A stretch of DNA of 64,000 bases from Palsa-1447 sp964414785 (GCA_964414785.1 CAYPXZ010000007.1:59275-123274), one strand, 5' to 3'. Shown: positions 36,681 through 45,149, counted from the stretch's first letter. Made by a program: numbers and translations. Notes: a model not told the origin generated them from the letters alone.

Positions 36681-37054
36681 CCCCGCTGGATCAGCTCGAT
36701 CTCGTAGCCCTCGGGCGCGTCGATGAACGCAATGATCGAGCCGGAGCCGGTGCGCGTCGGCCCGTCGCTCAGCTTCCAGCCCTTCTTGCCGATCTCGGCG
36801 GCGAATGCGGCGAGGTCGTCGACCTCGAAGGCCATGTGCATGAGGTCCGGCTGCACCTCCACGGGGGGGCCGCCGGGCATCTGGCAGAGCTCGATCTCCT
36901 CGTCGCTGTTGGGCGTGCGGATGAACGCAAGCTGGGCGCCCCGAGGCGACGTGTGCCTGCGTCCGACCTTCAGCCCGAGGATCTCTTCGTAGAATCGGAC
37001 TGTGCGTTCCAGATCGTTCACGCGCATCCGCGTGTGGAGGAGTTTCTTGACCAT
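36677..37054 (-). CDS. Lactoylglutathione lyase-like (VOC/glyoxalase I family) protein
   Basis: The 125-residue protein has two beta-alpha-beta-beta-beta units of the vicinal oxygen chelate fold. The four metal ligands of E. coli GloA have equivalents: His7 in LLHTRMRV, Glu55 in EEIEL, His73 in LMHMAFEVDDL and Glu120 in GYEIELIQ. FYEEILGLKVGRR is a glyoxalase I hallmark. It probably detoxifies methylglyoxal as the thiol hemithioacetal, although a glutathione partner in Verrucomicrobiota is uncertain. The gene is divergent from the DUF1080 gene. Confidence 0.85.
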   Translation of the reverse strand: MVKKLLHTRMRVNDLERTVRFYEEILGLKVGRRHTSPRGAQLAFIRTPNSDEEIELCQMPGGPPVEVQPDLMHMAFEVDDLAAFAAEIGKKGWKLSDGPTRTGSGSIIAFIDAPEGYEIELIQRG

Positions 37055-37133
37055 GGCCCCATTGTGGGACGAGGCCGAGGCGACCGCAAGAGCAGCGCTC
37101 GGGCGCTTTCCCGGCTAGGAATCCCGTTGGACT

Positions 37134-37149
37134 TTCGGTCAAAACCGAA
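37134..37149. promoter_or_regulatory. Inverted repeat in the divergent region before the DUF1080 gene
   Basis: TTCGGT, loop CAAA, ACCGAA forms a perfect 6-bp stem about 24 bases ahead of the ATG at 37173. It could be an operator or a 5'-UTR hairpin. Confidence 0.35.
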
Positions 37150-37172
37150 CCAAGTTTGCCCCTTATCACCCC

Positions 37173-38192
37173 ATGAAAATCCCCGCCCTCCTCACCCTGG
37201 CACTTGGTGCCGCAGCAGCCGCCGGCCTCCGCGCCGCACCCGACCCGAACTGGCTCGGCCACGACCGGGAGAGGCCTATGCCCGCGGTTGTCGATCCGGG
37301 CACGGCGAGCACGGAGGCCGAGCCGGGCCGCCCCCCCTCGGACGCGACCGTCCTCTTCGACGGCAAGGACAACTCCCAATGGGTCTCGATGGACGGCAGC
37401 CCGACGAAATGGATCGTCCACGACGGCGCCTTCGAGTGCGTCCCGGGGAGCGGCTACGCCCGCACGCTCCAGGCCTTCGGCGACTGCCAGCTCCACGTCG
37501 AGTGGGCGGCACCGACGCCCCCCCACGGCAGGAGCCAGGGCCGCGGCAACAGCGGCGTCTTCTTCGGGTTTGACCGCTACGAGTGCCAGGTCCTCGACTC
37601 CTACGACAACAAGACCTACGCGGACGGCTCCGCCGCGTCCATCTACGGCCAGTACCCGCCGCTGGTGAACGTGACACGCCCGCCCGGGGCGTGGCAGACC
37701 TACGACATCATCTGGACGGCCCCGCGCTTTGACGCCGAGGGAAAGCTCGTCTCGAAGGCCCGGGAGACCGTGATCCACAACGGGGTCCTGGTGCAGAACA
37801 ACGTCGAACTCACCGGGCCCACGGGTTGGATCGGCCGGGTCCCCTACTCCGCCCACCCGGAACGCACGCCGATCGCGCTCCAGGACCACGGCAACCCGGT
37901 CCGCTACCGCAACATCTGGGTGCGCGAGCTCGGCCACCCCCGCCACAAGGAGTACCGGCTGGCGGACAGGGTCCTCGACTCCTACGCCGGCGACTACCCC
38001 AGGGGCAAGGAGGAGGTCATGCACGTGCGGCGTCTTCCCGACGGGCTGCTCTCCATCACGCTCGCCGGGCAGGACCTCGTGCTGCATGCGATGTCGCCGA
38101 CCCGCTTCTACGCCCTGACGACCGACGTCCAAGTGGAGTTCAAGGTCAACGGGGACCAGAGGGACATCTCCTTCAGCGTCGGCGAGGACTAG
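37173..38192 (+). CDS. Exported DUF1080 (3-keto-disaccharide hydrolase family) protein
   Basis: The 339-residue protein has a Sec signal peptide (MKIPALLTLALGAAAAAGLR). The core is a concanavalin-like DUF1080 domain (about 58-255): TVLFDGKDNSQWVS opens it, then DGAFECVPGSGYARTLQAFG, GNSGVFFGFDRYECQVLDSY and IALQDHGNPVRYRNIWVREL close it. The last 80 residues are an extra beta domain. DUF1080 members act on 3-keto sugars, as hydrolases or lyases of 3-keto-glycosides. This matches the rest of the cluster, which has another DUF1080, a TIM-barrel isomerase and an oxidoreductase. Confidence 0.87.
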   Translation: MKIPALLTLALGAAAAAGLRAAPDPNWLGHDRERPMPAVVDPGTASTEAEPGRPPSDATVLFDGKDNSQWVSMDGSPTKWIVHDGAFECVPGSGYARTLQAFGDCQLHVEWAAPTPPHGRSQGRGNSGVFFGFDRYECQVLDSYDNKTYADGSAASIYGQYPPLVNVTRPPGAWQTYDIIWTAPRFDAEGKLVSKARETVIHNGVLVQNNVELTGPTGWIGRVPYSAHPERTPIALQDHGNPVRYRNIWVRELGHPRHKEYRLADRVLDSYAGDYPRGKEEVMHVRRLPDGLLSITLAGQDLVLHAMSPTRFYALTTDVQVEFKVNGDQRDISFSVGED

Positions 38193-38516
38193 GATCCCCC
38201 GCTTGAATCACGGTCCGGGCGCACACCTTCAGCGGGTGTGCGTCGAACTCGATGCCCGGGGCGAGGATGACGCGGGTGTAGCCCGAGGCCGCGGGATCGG
38301 CCGGGGCGGTGCGTGGCGGCGGGACATGGGGGGATGAGGGTCCAATCGCCCGGCGGCCTGGCAAGACCTTCAAAATCGGGGAGGCCGAAAATCGGCCCCG
38401 CTCTGGACAACGCCCCGCGGAGGGGCCATCCTGATGGCTCCCCATCCGAAACCCCGTGCCGCAGCGTGCGTCCGGACGATCGGCCCCACGCGACGGCCCA
38501 ACCCCATCCCACCCCC
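38193..38516. other. Intergenic stretch between DUF1080 and the TIM-barrel gene
   Basis: Apart from the hairpin at 38220-38242, I see nothing firm in these 324 bases. Open frames exist on both strands, including a minus-strand stretch, but none has a recognisable motif and the composition looks like GC-rich background. Confidence 0.5.
38220..38242 (+). terminator. Hairpin after the DUF1080 gene
   Basis: CGCACACC, loop TTCAGCG, GGTGTGCG is an 8-bp perfect stem 27 bases after the stop. It lacks a T-run, so it may stabilise the 3' end rather than terminate on its own. Confidence 0.4.
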
Positions 38517-39416
38517 ATGGACGAGAATCTCCTCACGCGACGCGAAGCCCTAAGGAGGACCGCCCTGGCGGGCCTCACCCTGCCCGTTCTGGGCGCCCTT
38601 CCGGGCCTTCGCGCCGACGAACCCGCCGCGCCGGCCGCGAACCCCCGGTTCACGCTCGGCCTGGCGGGGTATTCGCTCAGGAAGTTCTCGACCGACGAGG
38701 CGATCGAGAAGATGCACGAGATGCAGATCACGTCCCTCTCGGTGTTCAAGGTCCACGTGCCGATCCAGATCAGCACGCCGGATGTCTGCCGGGAGATGGC
38801 CAAGAAGTTCAGGGACGCGGGGCTGACCATCGCCGCGACCGGCGTCGTCTACCTTGCCAAGGACGAGGGCGTCATGCGCAAGGCGTTCGAATGCGGCAAG
38901 GCCGCGGGCCTCTCGACGATGACCGCGTCCTACGCGGCGCCGCCCGACAGGGACACGCTCCTCATGACGGAGCGCTTCGTCCGCGAATACGACATGCGGC
39001 TCGCCTTCCACAACCACGGCCCGGAGGACGCGATCTTCCCCAGCCCCTACGACGTGTGGAAGGCGGTCGGGCCCTACGACGCGCGCCTCGGCCTTTGCAT
39101 CGACGTCGGGCATTCCGCGCGCGCAGGCGTCGACCCGACCGAAGCCATACTCAAGTGCCGGGCGCGCCTCTACGACGTCCACATCAAGGACACGCTTGCC
39201 GGCGCCGGGGCGAAGAAGGACCTGCCCACCGGCCTCGGGTTCGGGAGGCTCGACCTGCGTGCGATCATGTCGGCGCTCATCCAGGTCGACTTCCGCGGCC
39301 AGGTCGGGCTCGAGTACGAGCTGGACACGCCGGACCCCATACCCGGGATGGCCCAGTCGTTCGGCTATCTGCGCGGGATGATGGCCATACTCGCGCCCAG
39401 GCGCGCGGCCCCATGA
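38517..39416 (+). CDS. TAT-exported sugar isomerase/epimerase-like TIM-barrel protein (AP_endonuc_2 family)
   Basis: The 299-residue protein begins MDENLLTRREALRRTALAG, a twin-arginine leader (Arg8-Arg9), with cleavage near residue 34. The xylose-isomerase-like barrel carries the usual metal/substrate residues in RLAFHNHGPED, LCIDVGHSARAG, LYDVHIKDT and QVGLEYELD. The ATG at 38517 is the only one that exposes the leader. It overlaps the second DUF1080 gene by ATGA. Family members convert keto or aldo sugars; here a 3-keto-sugar substrate is likely from context. Because it is exported, the chemistry would run in the periplasm. Confidence 0.85.
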   Translation: MDENLLTRREALRRTALAGLTLPVLGALPGLRADEPAAPAANPRFTLGLAGYSLRKFSTDEAIEKMHEMQITSLSVFKVHVPIQISTPDVCREMAKKFRDAGLTIAATGVVYLAKDEGVMRKAFECGKAAGLSTMTASYAAPPDRDTLLMTERFVREYDMRLAFHNHGPEDAIFPSPYDVWKAVGPYDARLGLCIDVGHSARAGVDPTEAILKCRARLYDVHIKDTLAGAGAKKDLPTGLGFGRLDLRAIMSALIQVDFRGQVGLEYELDTPDPIPGMAQSFGYLRGMMAILAPRRAAP

Positions 39417-40186
39417 GATTCGCCGGGATCGCGCTCGCCCTGTCCCTGGCGGGGACGGGGATCGCTGCCGGCCCGGGGGATGCCGGCCAGAACGCGCTCT
39501 CGGCGTCCGAGGCCCGGGACGGGTGGCGCCTTCTGTGGGACGGCAGGACGACGGACGGCTGGCGCAGCGCCCGCGGCCCTCAGTTTCCCTCGGCGGGCTG
39601 GCAGATCAGGGACGGGGTGCTCACAGTCCTTCCCCCAAAGGGCAAGGAGGGCGCCTCGGGCGGCGACATCATCACGGTCGGTGAGTACTCCGACTTCGAG
39701 CTGAGCGCGGACTTCAAGATCACGCCCGGGTGCAACAGCGGAATAAAGATCTTCGTGGACTCGGAGGCCAACAAGGGACCCGGCGGGGCCTCGATCGGGC
39801 TCGAGTACCAGATCCTGGACGACCTGCGCAATCCCGACGCCAAGATGGGCAGGGACGGCAACCGCACGATGGGCTCCCTGTACGACGTCTATCCGCCCGC
39901 CTCCGCCCCGCAGGCCAAGCCGATCGGCGAGTGGAACACGGCGCTGATCGTCTCGCGCGGCCCCCATGTCGAGCACTGGCTCAACGGCTGGAAGATCCTG
40001 GAATACACCCGCTTCACGCCCGAGTTCCGCCAGCGGGTCCGCGAGAGCAAGTTTGTCGCATGGCCGCTCTACGGCGAGCTCCGCAAGGGGCACATCCTCC
40101 TGCAGGATCACGGCGACGAGGTCTCCTTCCGAAACATCAAGATCCTAGTCCTTCCCCCGGAGCCCGCCGAGGGCGCCCCAAAGTAA
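39413..40186 (+). CDS. Second exported DUF1080 (3-keto-disaccharide hydrolase family) protein
   Basis: The 257-residue protein starts at the ATGA overlap with the TIM-barrel gene. It has a signal peptide (MRFAGIALALSLAGTGIAAG) and a full-length DUF1080 domain: WRLLWDGRTTDGWRSARG, WQIRDGVLTVLPPKGKE, YSDFELSADFKITPGCNSGI, IGLEYQILDDLRNPDAKMG and IVSRGPHVEHWLNGWKILEY, ending with ILLQDHGDEVSFRNIKI. It differs in detail from the DUF1080 protein at 37173, so the two may act on different linkages or at different steps. Confidence 0.89.
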   Translation: MRFAGIALALSLAGTGIAAGPGDAGQNALSASEARDGWRLLWDGRTTDGWRSARGPQFPSAGWQIRDGVLTVLPPKGKEGASGGDIITVGEYSDFELSADFKITPGCNSGIKIFVDSEANKGPGGASIGLEYQILDDLRNPDAKMGRDGNRTMGSLYDVYPPASAPQAKPIGEWNTALIVSRGPHVEHWLNGWKILEYTRFTPEFRQRVRESKFVAWPLYGELRKGHILLQDHGDEVSFRNIKILVLPPEPAEGAPK

Positions 40187-40198
40187 CCCCCTTATCCC

Positions 40199-41530
40199 AT
40201 GAGCACTCCATCCGACCGTCGCGAATTCATCAAAACAACCGCGGCCGCGGGCATCGCCCTCGCCGCCATGCCGTCGTGGCTGCGGGCCGCGGCAACAGGG
40301 GCCAATGGCCGCGTCAGGCTGGCCGTGGTCGGCACCAACAACCGGGGCCTCGACCACATCGAGGCGATCTCGGGGATTGCGAACGCGGAGCTTGCCTACG
40401 TCTGCGACGTCGAGGACGGCGCGCTCGCAAAGGCGGTAAAGAAGGCCGCGGCATTCCCCGGGCCGCAGCCGGCGGCGGTGAAGGACTTCCGGAAGATCCT
40501 CGACGACGCCTCCGTGGACGCCATCACGATCGCGGCGCCCGACCACTGGCACACGCCGATGGCGATCCTGGCGATGGCCGCGGGAAAGCACGTCTACGTC
40601 GAGAAGCCGTGCAGCCAGAACCCCCATGAGGGAGAGCTTCTCCTTAAGGCTATCGCGAAGTACGGGCGCCTCGTTCAGATGGGCAACCAGAGGCGCTCCT
40701 TCCCCAACATGCAGGTGGCCGTAAAGGAGATCCGGGAGGGCGTGATCGGAAAGGCCTACTATGCCCGCGCGTGGTACGACAACGGCCGCGCCTCGATAGG
40801 CCACGGCACCCCGGCACCCGTCCCGACGACGCTCGACTACGAGCTGTGGCAGGGGCCCGCCCCCCGCCGGCCCTACACGAGCAACATCATCCCCTACAAC
40901 TGGCACTGGTTCTGGCACTGGGGCACGGGCGAGGCGCTCAACAACGGCACCCATGAGATCGACGTGTGCCGGTGGGCGCTCGGCGTCGACTTTGCGACGC
41001 GGGTCACCTCGAACGGGGGTCGCTACCGCTTCAAGGACGACTGGCAGACACCGGACACCCAGGTGATCGCCTGGGACTTCGCCGGCGAGAAGTCCGTCTC
41101 CTGGGAGGGCCGCAGCTGCAGCGGGTTCCCGAGCGAGGGGCTGTCCCGGGGCGCGATCATCTACGGCACCGACGGAACCGCCCTTCTCGAGGGCAACAAC
41201 TACACGGTGTTCGACACCAAGAACAAGAAGGTCAAGGCGACGGCCGAGAAGGCGGAGGGCGACCCCACGAACACCCAGAGCGCGAACGGCATCCGCCTGG
41301 ATCGAATGCACGTGCAGAACTTCGTGGACGCGATCGCGAAGGGAGCAGCCCTCACCTCGCCCATTGCGGAAGGGCACAAGAGCGTGACCATGCTCCACCT
41401 CGGAAACATCTCGCAGCGCGTGGGCCGGACCCTCGTGTGCAACCCCTCCGACGGGCACATCGTCAACGACGACGAGGCGATGAAGCTCTGGCAGAGGGAA
41501 TACGAGCCCGGATGGGCGCCGGCCGTGTAA
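40199..41530 (+). CDS. TAT-exported Gfo/Idh/MocA family oxidoreductase
   Basis: The 443-residue protein starts with a TAT leader, SDRREFIKTTAAAGIAL (Arg7-Arg8). The Rossmann domain shows LAVVGTNNRGLDHIEAI and the family motif VYVEKPCSQNP (EKP at 135-137). The second domain includes NNGTHEIDVCRWALGV, where the catalytic His is usual. Such proteins use NAD(P), often tightly bound, to oxidise or reduce a sugar hydroxyl, commonly at C3. Lying 12 bases after the second DUF1080 gene, it could make the 3-keto sugar that DUF1080 proteins cleave. Export of a nicotinamide enzyme implies a bound or recycled cofactor. Confidence 0.9.
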   Translation: MSTPSDRREFIKTTAAAGIALAAMPSWLRAAATGANGRVRLAVVGTNNRGLDHIEAISGIANAELAYVCDVEDGALAKAVKKAAAFPGPQPAAVKDFRKILDDASVDAITIAAPDHWHTPMAILAMAAGKHVYVEKPCSQNPHEGELLLKAIAKYGRLVQMGNQRRSFPNMQVAVKEIREGVIGKAYYARAWYDNGRASIGHGTPAPVPTTLDYELWQGPAPRRPYTSNIIPYNWHWFWHWGTGEALNNGTHEIDVCRWALGVDFATRVTSNGGRYRFKDDWQTPDTQVIAWDFAGEKSVSWEGRSCSGFPSEGLSRGAIIYGTDGTALLEGNNYTVFDTKNKKVKATAEKAEGDPTNTQSANGIRLDRMHVQNFVDAIAKGAALTSPIAEGHKSVTMLHLGNISQRVGRTLVCNPSDGHIVNDDEAMKLWQREYEPGWAPAV

Positions 41531-41548
41531 CCCCACCCCTCGCCCCGC

Positions 41549-41568
41549 CCCCCGGGAAGGCCCGGGGG
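41549..41568 (+). terminator. Strong GC hairpin after the oxidoreductase gene
   Basis: CCCCCGGG, loop AAGG, CCCGGGGG is an 8-bp perfect stem 18 bases after the stop. It is a good candidate for ending the 38.5-41.5 kb operon before the tRNA gene, although no clear T-run follows. Confidence 0.5.
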
Positions 41569-41643
41569 CCGCGCCGATCCGTCTGATTACTATTGAGGAT
41601 CGCGGGGGCGTTCGCCACTTTTCCCGGCACTCTTTGGTTTTTC

Positions 41644-41719
41644 GGGCCTATAGCTCAACGGTTAGAGCAGAGGACTCATAATCCTTTGGTTCAGGGTTCG
41701 AATCCCTGTGGGCCCACCA
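41644..41719 (+). tRNA. tRNA with anticodon CAU (Ile2 or elongator Met), CCA encoded
   Basis: The cloverleaf folds fully. Acceptor GGGCCTA pairs with TGGGCCC, the D arm is GCTC/GAGC, the anticodon stem is GAGGA/TCCTT with loop CTCATAA, and the T arm is CAGGG/CCCTG with TTCGAAT. The discriminator A and CCA end are encoded. The anticodon is CAU. Overall likeness to E. coli ileX (GGTTAGAGCAG and ACTCATAATC segments) favours tRNA-Ile2, whose C34 would be modified to lysidine by TilS, but elongator tRNA-Met cannot be excluded by eye. Confidence 0.93.
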
Positions 41720-41783
41720 ACCAAGGCGTTCATCCTCAATGCCTGCTGTCGATGCCGCCGAAGCCCGCCAACCGGCCGAACGG

Positions 41784-42245
41784 TCAATTGAACCAGGCCG
41801 TCACCATCTGATACGCGGGCTTGCCCTCAGCCAGGAGCTTCCCGTCGGGGCCGAAGACCTTGAGCTGCGGCGTTGAGGGCAGGCTGTACTGCTTCACGAC
41901 AGGCGACTGCCAGTCGATGACCTTCACCCCGGGCCGGTTGACATTCACGAATACGACGGCGATGTCGGCGCGCCGGGCATGCAGCTTCTCCATTTCCGGC
42001 GCGATGGTGCGGCAGGTGGGGCAATATTCGCTGGTGAAGTCAAAGACCGTGGTCTTTCCCGGCACGAGGTAGTCGGCAAGAACCACCTTCTGACCATTCG
42101 AGATGACCAACGGCTTGTCGTGCTTCTCGTGCACCCCGGCGGCGGAAAGCAGCACCGGGGTCCCGAGAAAAAGAAGGGCCGACAGCGCACGCGACCGCCC
42201 ATGCCCGAACAACAACTCAAAGGATCGCATTACCTTTGCGAGCAT
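41784..42245 (-). CDS. Exported thioredoxin-like protein
   Basis: A protein of about 153 residues from ATG 42245, with a hydrophobic leader (ALSALLFLGTPVLLSAAG, about 20-37). The redox motif is CPTC (75-78) in VFDFTSEYCPTCRTIAPEME, and the cis-proline segment is YSLPSTPQLKVFGPDG. The fold matches TlpA/thioredoxin-like periplasmic proteins. ATG at 42230 and an upstream GTG at 42272 (which would overlap the porin-like gene) are alternatives. Downstream of the barrel protein by 20 bases, it could assist disulfide formation or reduction in the envelope. Confidence 0.8.
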   Translation of the reverse strand: MLAKVMRSFELLFGHGRSRALSALLFLGTPVLLSAAGVHEKHDKPLVISNGQKVVLADYLVPGKTTVFDFTSEYCPTCRTIAPEMEKLHARRADIAVVFVNVNRPGVKVIDWQSPVVKQYSLPSTPQLKVFGPDGKLLAEGKPAYQMVTAWFN

Positions 42246-42265
42246 GGGCGGAAGCGGGCGGGTCC

Positions 42266-43372
42266 CTACCACCGGTGTGAATACGTGATCAGCACCAGGA
42301 ACTTCGCGAAGAAGGCGTCGCCGTGGCCGCCGGTCAGCGTGTCCGGATAGCTCTGCGTCCGGTTCATGTATTCGGCCACTGGCACGCTGAGCGAGAGCGA
42401 GTCGTGCGCCATCGAGTAGGAAAGCCCGGGCTCGACTGAGAGAACGTAGCCCGGCCGGCGGAATCCGTCGCTCCTGCCGATGAGGTCGTCTGACGGTACA
42501 CCCTCCCAGCGTCCTCCAAGGCTCCCCTCGAGGATCCCGTTCCCGAGGCGCACGATCTGCTGGGTGACTCCCGCCCGAAGCTCGTACTGGTCGTAGACCG
42601 AGTCGAAGGCCGTTTCCGAAGTCGTGGAGGCACCCAACTGGGTGCCGTTAACGTCCTGGGGCGTCACCATGTAGAATCCGTTCGCATACAGCGAGGTCTT
42701 GGGCGCGAGCTTGAAGTAGGCGTTCCCTTCAAAGATGTAGCCCCAGCCGCCGAGGCCCGGCTGGATCGACTGGTCGACGTTCTTGTAGACCAGTCCCGTC
42801 GTCGTGTGGAAGTAGTCGTGAACGTCGCTCTTGCCCGTGGGCACGCTAAGGCCCACGCCGACCGAGATGTTCCCCCTCGGGTTGCTTGCGGGGTCGAGCA
42901 GCCAGCGGCTCACGCCGACACGCAGGTCACCCAGGTCGTGCGCCTGGGTCTTGAACCGGCCGAGGCCCTTGACCAGCTGGGAGCGGGTCGCGGAGAAGTA
43001 CGGCACGTCCAGGCTCACGGTGTCGCGGGGGTCCCACGAGTAGCTTATCGCGGTGTCGAACTGGTCGACGACGTTGATCACCTGGTTGGTCGCCGCATTG
43101 CGCGAGGCCGTGTTGTTCTGGCTTCCGACAAAGTCGAGGTAGGAGCGGAAGTGCTCATAGCTTTCGCTGACGCTCCACTTGTCGGCGACGCCCCCTGAGG
43201 AGACGCCGTCGATCGCGGAGGTTTGGTCGCCCATTTCCTTGATCGGAACGCAGCCCTGGGCGTGCGCTTTGGTGGACGAGGCAATGAGGGCCGCCGTGAA
43301 GGCGAGCAGCAGGGTCAATCGCCTCGGTCCGGTCAAGACGCGCGACGATGCGGGGTATACGGTGGTATTCAT
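42266..43372 (-). CDS. Outer-membrane beta-barrel (porin/transporter-like) protein
   Basis: The 368-residue protein has a signal peptide (cleavage after THA-type KAHAQG near residue 39). Long alternating hydrophobic strands end in the aromatic C-terminal residue expected of outer-membrane barrels (VLITYSHRW). Strand-like segments include NISVGVGLSVPTGKSDVHDY and GYIFEGNAYFKLAPKTSLYA. The sequence resembles transporter-type barrels that carry a phenol/meta-pathway-like annotation, but I cannot assign a substrate. There are two cysteines at most, so the neighbouring thioredoxin-like protein is not clearly its helper. Confidence 0.75.
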   Translation of the reverse strand: MNTTVYPASSRVLTGPRRLTLLLAFTAALIASSTKAHAQGCVPIKEMGDQTSAIDGVSSGGVADKWSVSESYEHFRSYLDFVGSQNNTASRNAATNQVINVVDQFDTAISYSWDPRDTVSLDVPYFSATRSQLVKGLGRFKTQAHDLGDLRVGVSRWLLDPASNPRGNISVGVGLSVPTGKSDVHDYFHTTTGLVYKNVDQSIQPGLGGWGYIFEGNAYFKLAPKTSLYANGFYMVTPQDVNGTQLGASTTSETAFDSVYDQYELRAGVTQQIVRLGNGILEGSLGGRWEGVPSDDLIGRSDGFRRPGYVLSVEPGLSYSMAHDSLSLSVPVAEYMNRTQSYPDTLTGGHGDAFFAKFLVLITYSHRW

Positions 43373-43908
43373 TTGCGGTGTTTGGTGCGGTTTGCGCGCC
43401 CAACGAATCCGAATCCACCGCGACAGGAAGCGCTTAGTGTCGAAGCGACGAAAAACGGATGCGATGTGCTTTCCAAAGCGTGCGAAACCTCAGCGACCAC
43501 TCGCTCGCATGGAGACCTGACAGGCCTGACATCGATGCGACCGCTGGCTAGGTGCTCATCAGGAGCCCCTGCGTCACGCCGCTATTTGGTTTGTCCGATT
43601 CGACACGAGGGATTCGTGGCGACCCAATCTCCAATCGAAGAAGCCAGGGCCGCTTGAGATCGCGATTTGGGGTCGCGGACGGCGCCCCATGAGAATCACG
43701 GGTTTTTAACGGCGGGTCAAAACATGGGTTAAATAACTGTAATCCAACTAGTAAAATGGCCACCTCGTCTAAGCCCGCATCAGCGTCATGAGGGCAATTA
43801 TTGACAGTCATTTGCATAATCCAATCGCTGGTGGCTTCCCTTCCGGGGGCCCATGGGGACCTCCCGGCATACATTATCCAACTCATACATAAGGAAGGAA
43901 CCACCGTC
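43373..43908. other. 536-base intergenic region before the HAF-repeat gene
   Basis: This is a divergent promoter region: the porin-like gene reads left and the HAF-repeat gene reads right. It includes a moderately AT-rich strip (43700-43830), a TTGACA at 43801-43806 without a matching -10, and a good ribosome binding site (AAGGAAGGA at 43891-43899, 9 bases before the ATG). I see no small gene or RNA fold that I trust. Confidence 0.45.
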
Positions 43909-45105
43909 ATGAATCCACGCTCCCTCGTCAGGCGCGGCCTTTGCGCCGCGCTTTGCACACTGATCGTCACCCCATCGTTTGCGACCGATGTCGCATTCTA
44001 TCCCGTCGGCCAGCTGCACGGCGGAAAGGCGAACAGCCAAATCCGCGACGCCGTGCTTGATGGCGACGAGATCGTCGCCGTCGGCTTCGCGACCCAGAAC
44101 CCAGCCAGCCAGAACAACCCAGGCGGAGCGGGGGACACCGCGGTCCTCTGGACGCTTAAGGAAGGCCTCGTGCCACTTCCCGCGGACGTTCCGGGGATGA
44201 CGCCGCCGGCCGTCACGCGGAACATCACGGCCTCCGCCGTCAGCCGGCTGGGCCTGAGGATCGCCTACCGCTCGCTCACGGACAACACGGGCCAGGACCT
44301 CGTGGCCGCACTCGCGGTCGACCACGCAAAGGACATCACCGTTATCGGGGTGCTTCCGGGGATGCCCCAGTACAGCGCCGCGGTCGCCCTGTCCGACGAC
44401 GGCCGCGTCGTGTACGGATTCAATGCGGATGCGTCCGGCCACCAAATCGGGTTTCGCTGGACGGCGTCCGAGGGAATGACCTCGCTCGGGCTGCCGCCCG
44501 GCGCCGTCGCCAGCCCTCCCGCAGGCCGTGCGACTACCCCCGACGGCTCGATGGTCGTCGGGGGCTCCCCGACGGGACCTGGGGGCGTGGGCTATGTCTA
44601 CCGCCACGGGCACGGCATCAGTGCGCTGCCCCTGGCACAGGGTGGCACTTGGACAACCGCCTTCGCCATAGGGCCGGCCGGCCGCGTCATCGCGGGCACC
44701 GGCGACTCGACCGCGCATCCAGACGGCGAATTCCTCCTCTGGCGCGACGGGAAGGTCGTCCCCCTCGGCCTCCCCGGGGCCGAGACCGGGACCAACTTCA
44801 CAAACTTCGGCGGGATCATCTCGGGCGGCAGGATCCTGGTCACCTTCGACAACAACAGCAGCTACCTCCACAACGCCTTCGGCTGGTTCAACCTGAAGAC
44901 GGTGTTCGAAGGCGCCGGCATCGATCTGAGCGACTGGACGACCATGCTCACCTTCGGCGTGTCCCATGACGGGCGCCTTGTATTTGGGAGCGGCTTCAAC
45001 TCCACGGGCTCCGAGGGATTTGTCGCAAGGTTTCCCAGGGGATACCTGCTCAATTATGGGCGGCCTGCCGGTTGTGCCGCGCAGGACGACGACGACGACT
45101 CGTAG
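43909..45105 (+). CDS. Exported HAF-repeat (extracellular beta-propeller-like) protein with acidic tail
   Basis: The 398-residue protein starts at ATG 43909 behind a strong Shine-Dalgarno sequence, unusual for this window, which suggests high expression. The signal peptide is MNPRSLVRRGLCAALCTLIV to about residue 25. Repeats of the HAF type are visible: AVALSDDGRVVYGFNADASG, IGFRWTASEGMTSLGLPPGA and TTPDGSMVVGGSPTGPG, each with an S/P-DG-x-V-V/I-x-G core followed by a W-x-x-x-G-x-x-x-L-x segment. The final residues are strongly acidic (AAQDDDDDS). Function unknown; it is probably a secreted or surface protein. Confidence 0.8.
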   Translation: MNPRSLVRRGLCAALCTLIVTPSFATDVAFYPVGQLHGGKANSQIRDAVLDGDEIVAVGFATQNPASQNNPGGAGDTAVLWTLKEGLVPLPADVPGMTPPAVTRNITASAVSRLGLRIAYRSLTDNTGQDLVAALAVDHAKDITVIGVLPGMPQYSAAVALSDDGRVVYGFNADASGHQIGFRWTASEGMTSLGLPPGAVASPPAGRATTPDGSMVVGGSPTGPGGVGYVYRHGHGISALPLAQGGTWTTAFAIGPAGRVIAGTGDSTAHPDGEFLLWRDGKVVPLGLPGAETGTNFTNFGGIISGGRILVTFDNNSSYLHNAFGWFNLKTVFEGAGIDLSDWTTMLTFGVSHDGRLVFGSGFNSTGSEGFVARFPRGYLLNYGRPAGCAAQDDDDDS

Positions 45106-45126
45106 CCCCCAACGATCAATTCAAGG

Positions 45127-45149
45127 AGGGCACTCGGACCGAGTGCCCT
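45127..45149. terminator. Bidirectional terminator-like hairpin between convergent genes
   Basis: AGGGCACTCG, loop GAC, CGAGTGCCCT is a 10-bp perfect stem located exactly between the HAF gene stop and the stop of the ice-binding-like gene. Its symmetry and position fit termination in both directions. Confidence 0.6.

Noticed and set aside
38173..38830. Minus-strand open frames across the gap after the DUF1080 gene
   Set aside because: No family motif, overlaps the well-supported TIM-barrel gene, and there is no plausible start context.
43801..43830. TTGACA as the -35 of the HAF-repeat promoter
   Set aside because: No acceptable -10 lies 16-18 bases downstream. The nearest CATAAT is only 8 bases away, so the match is probably chance.
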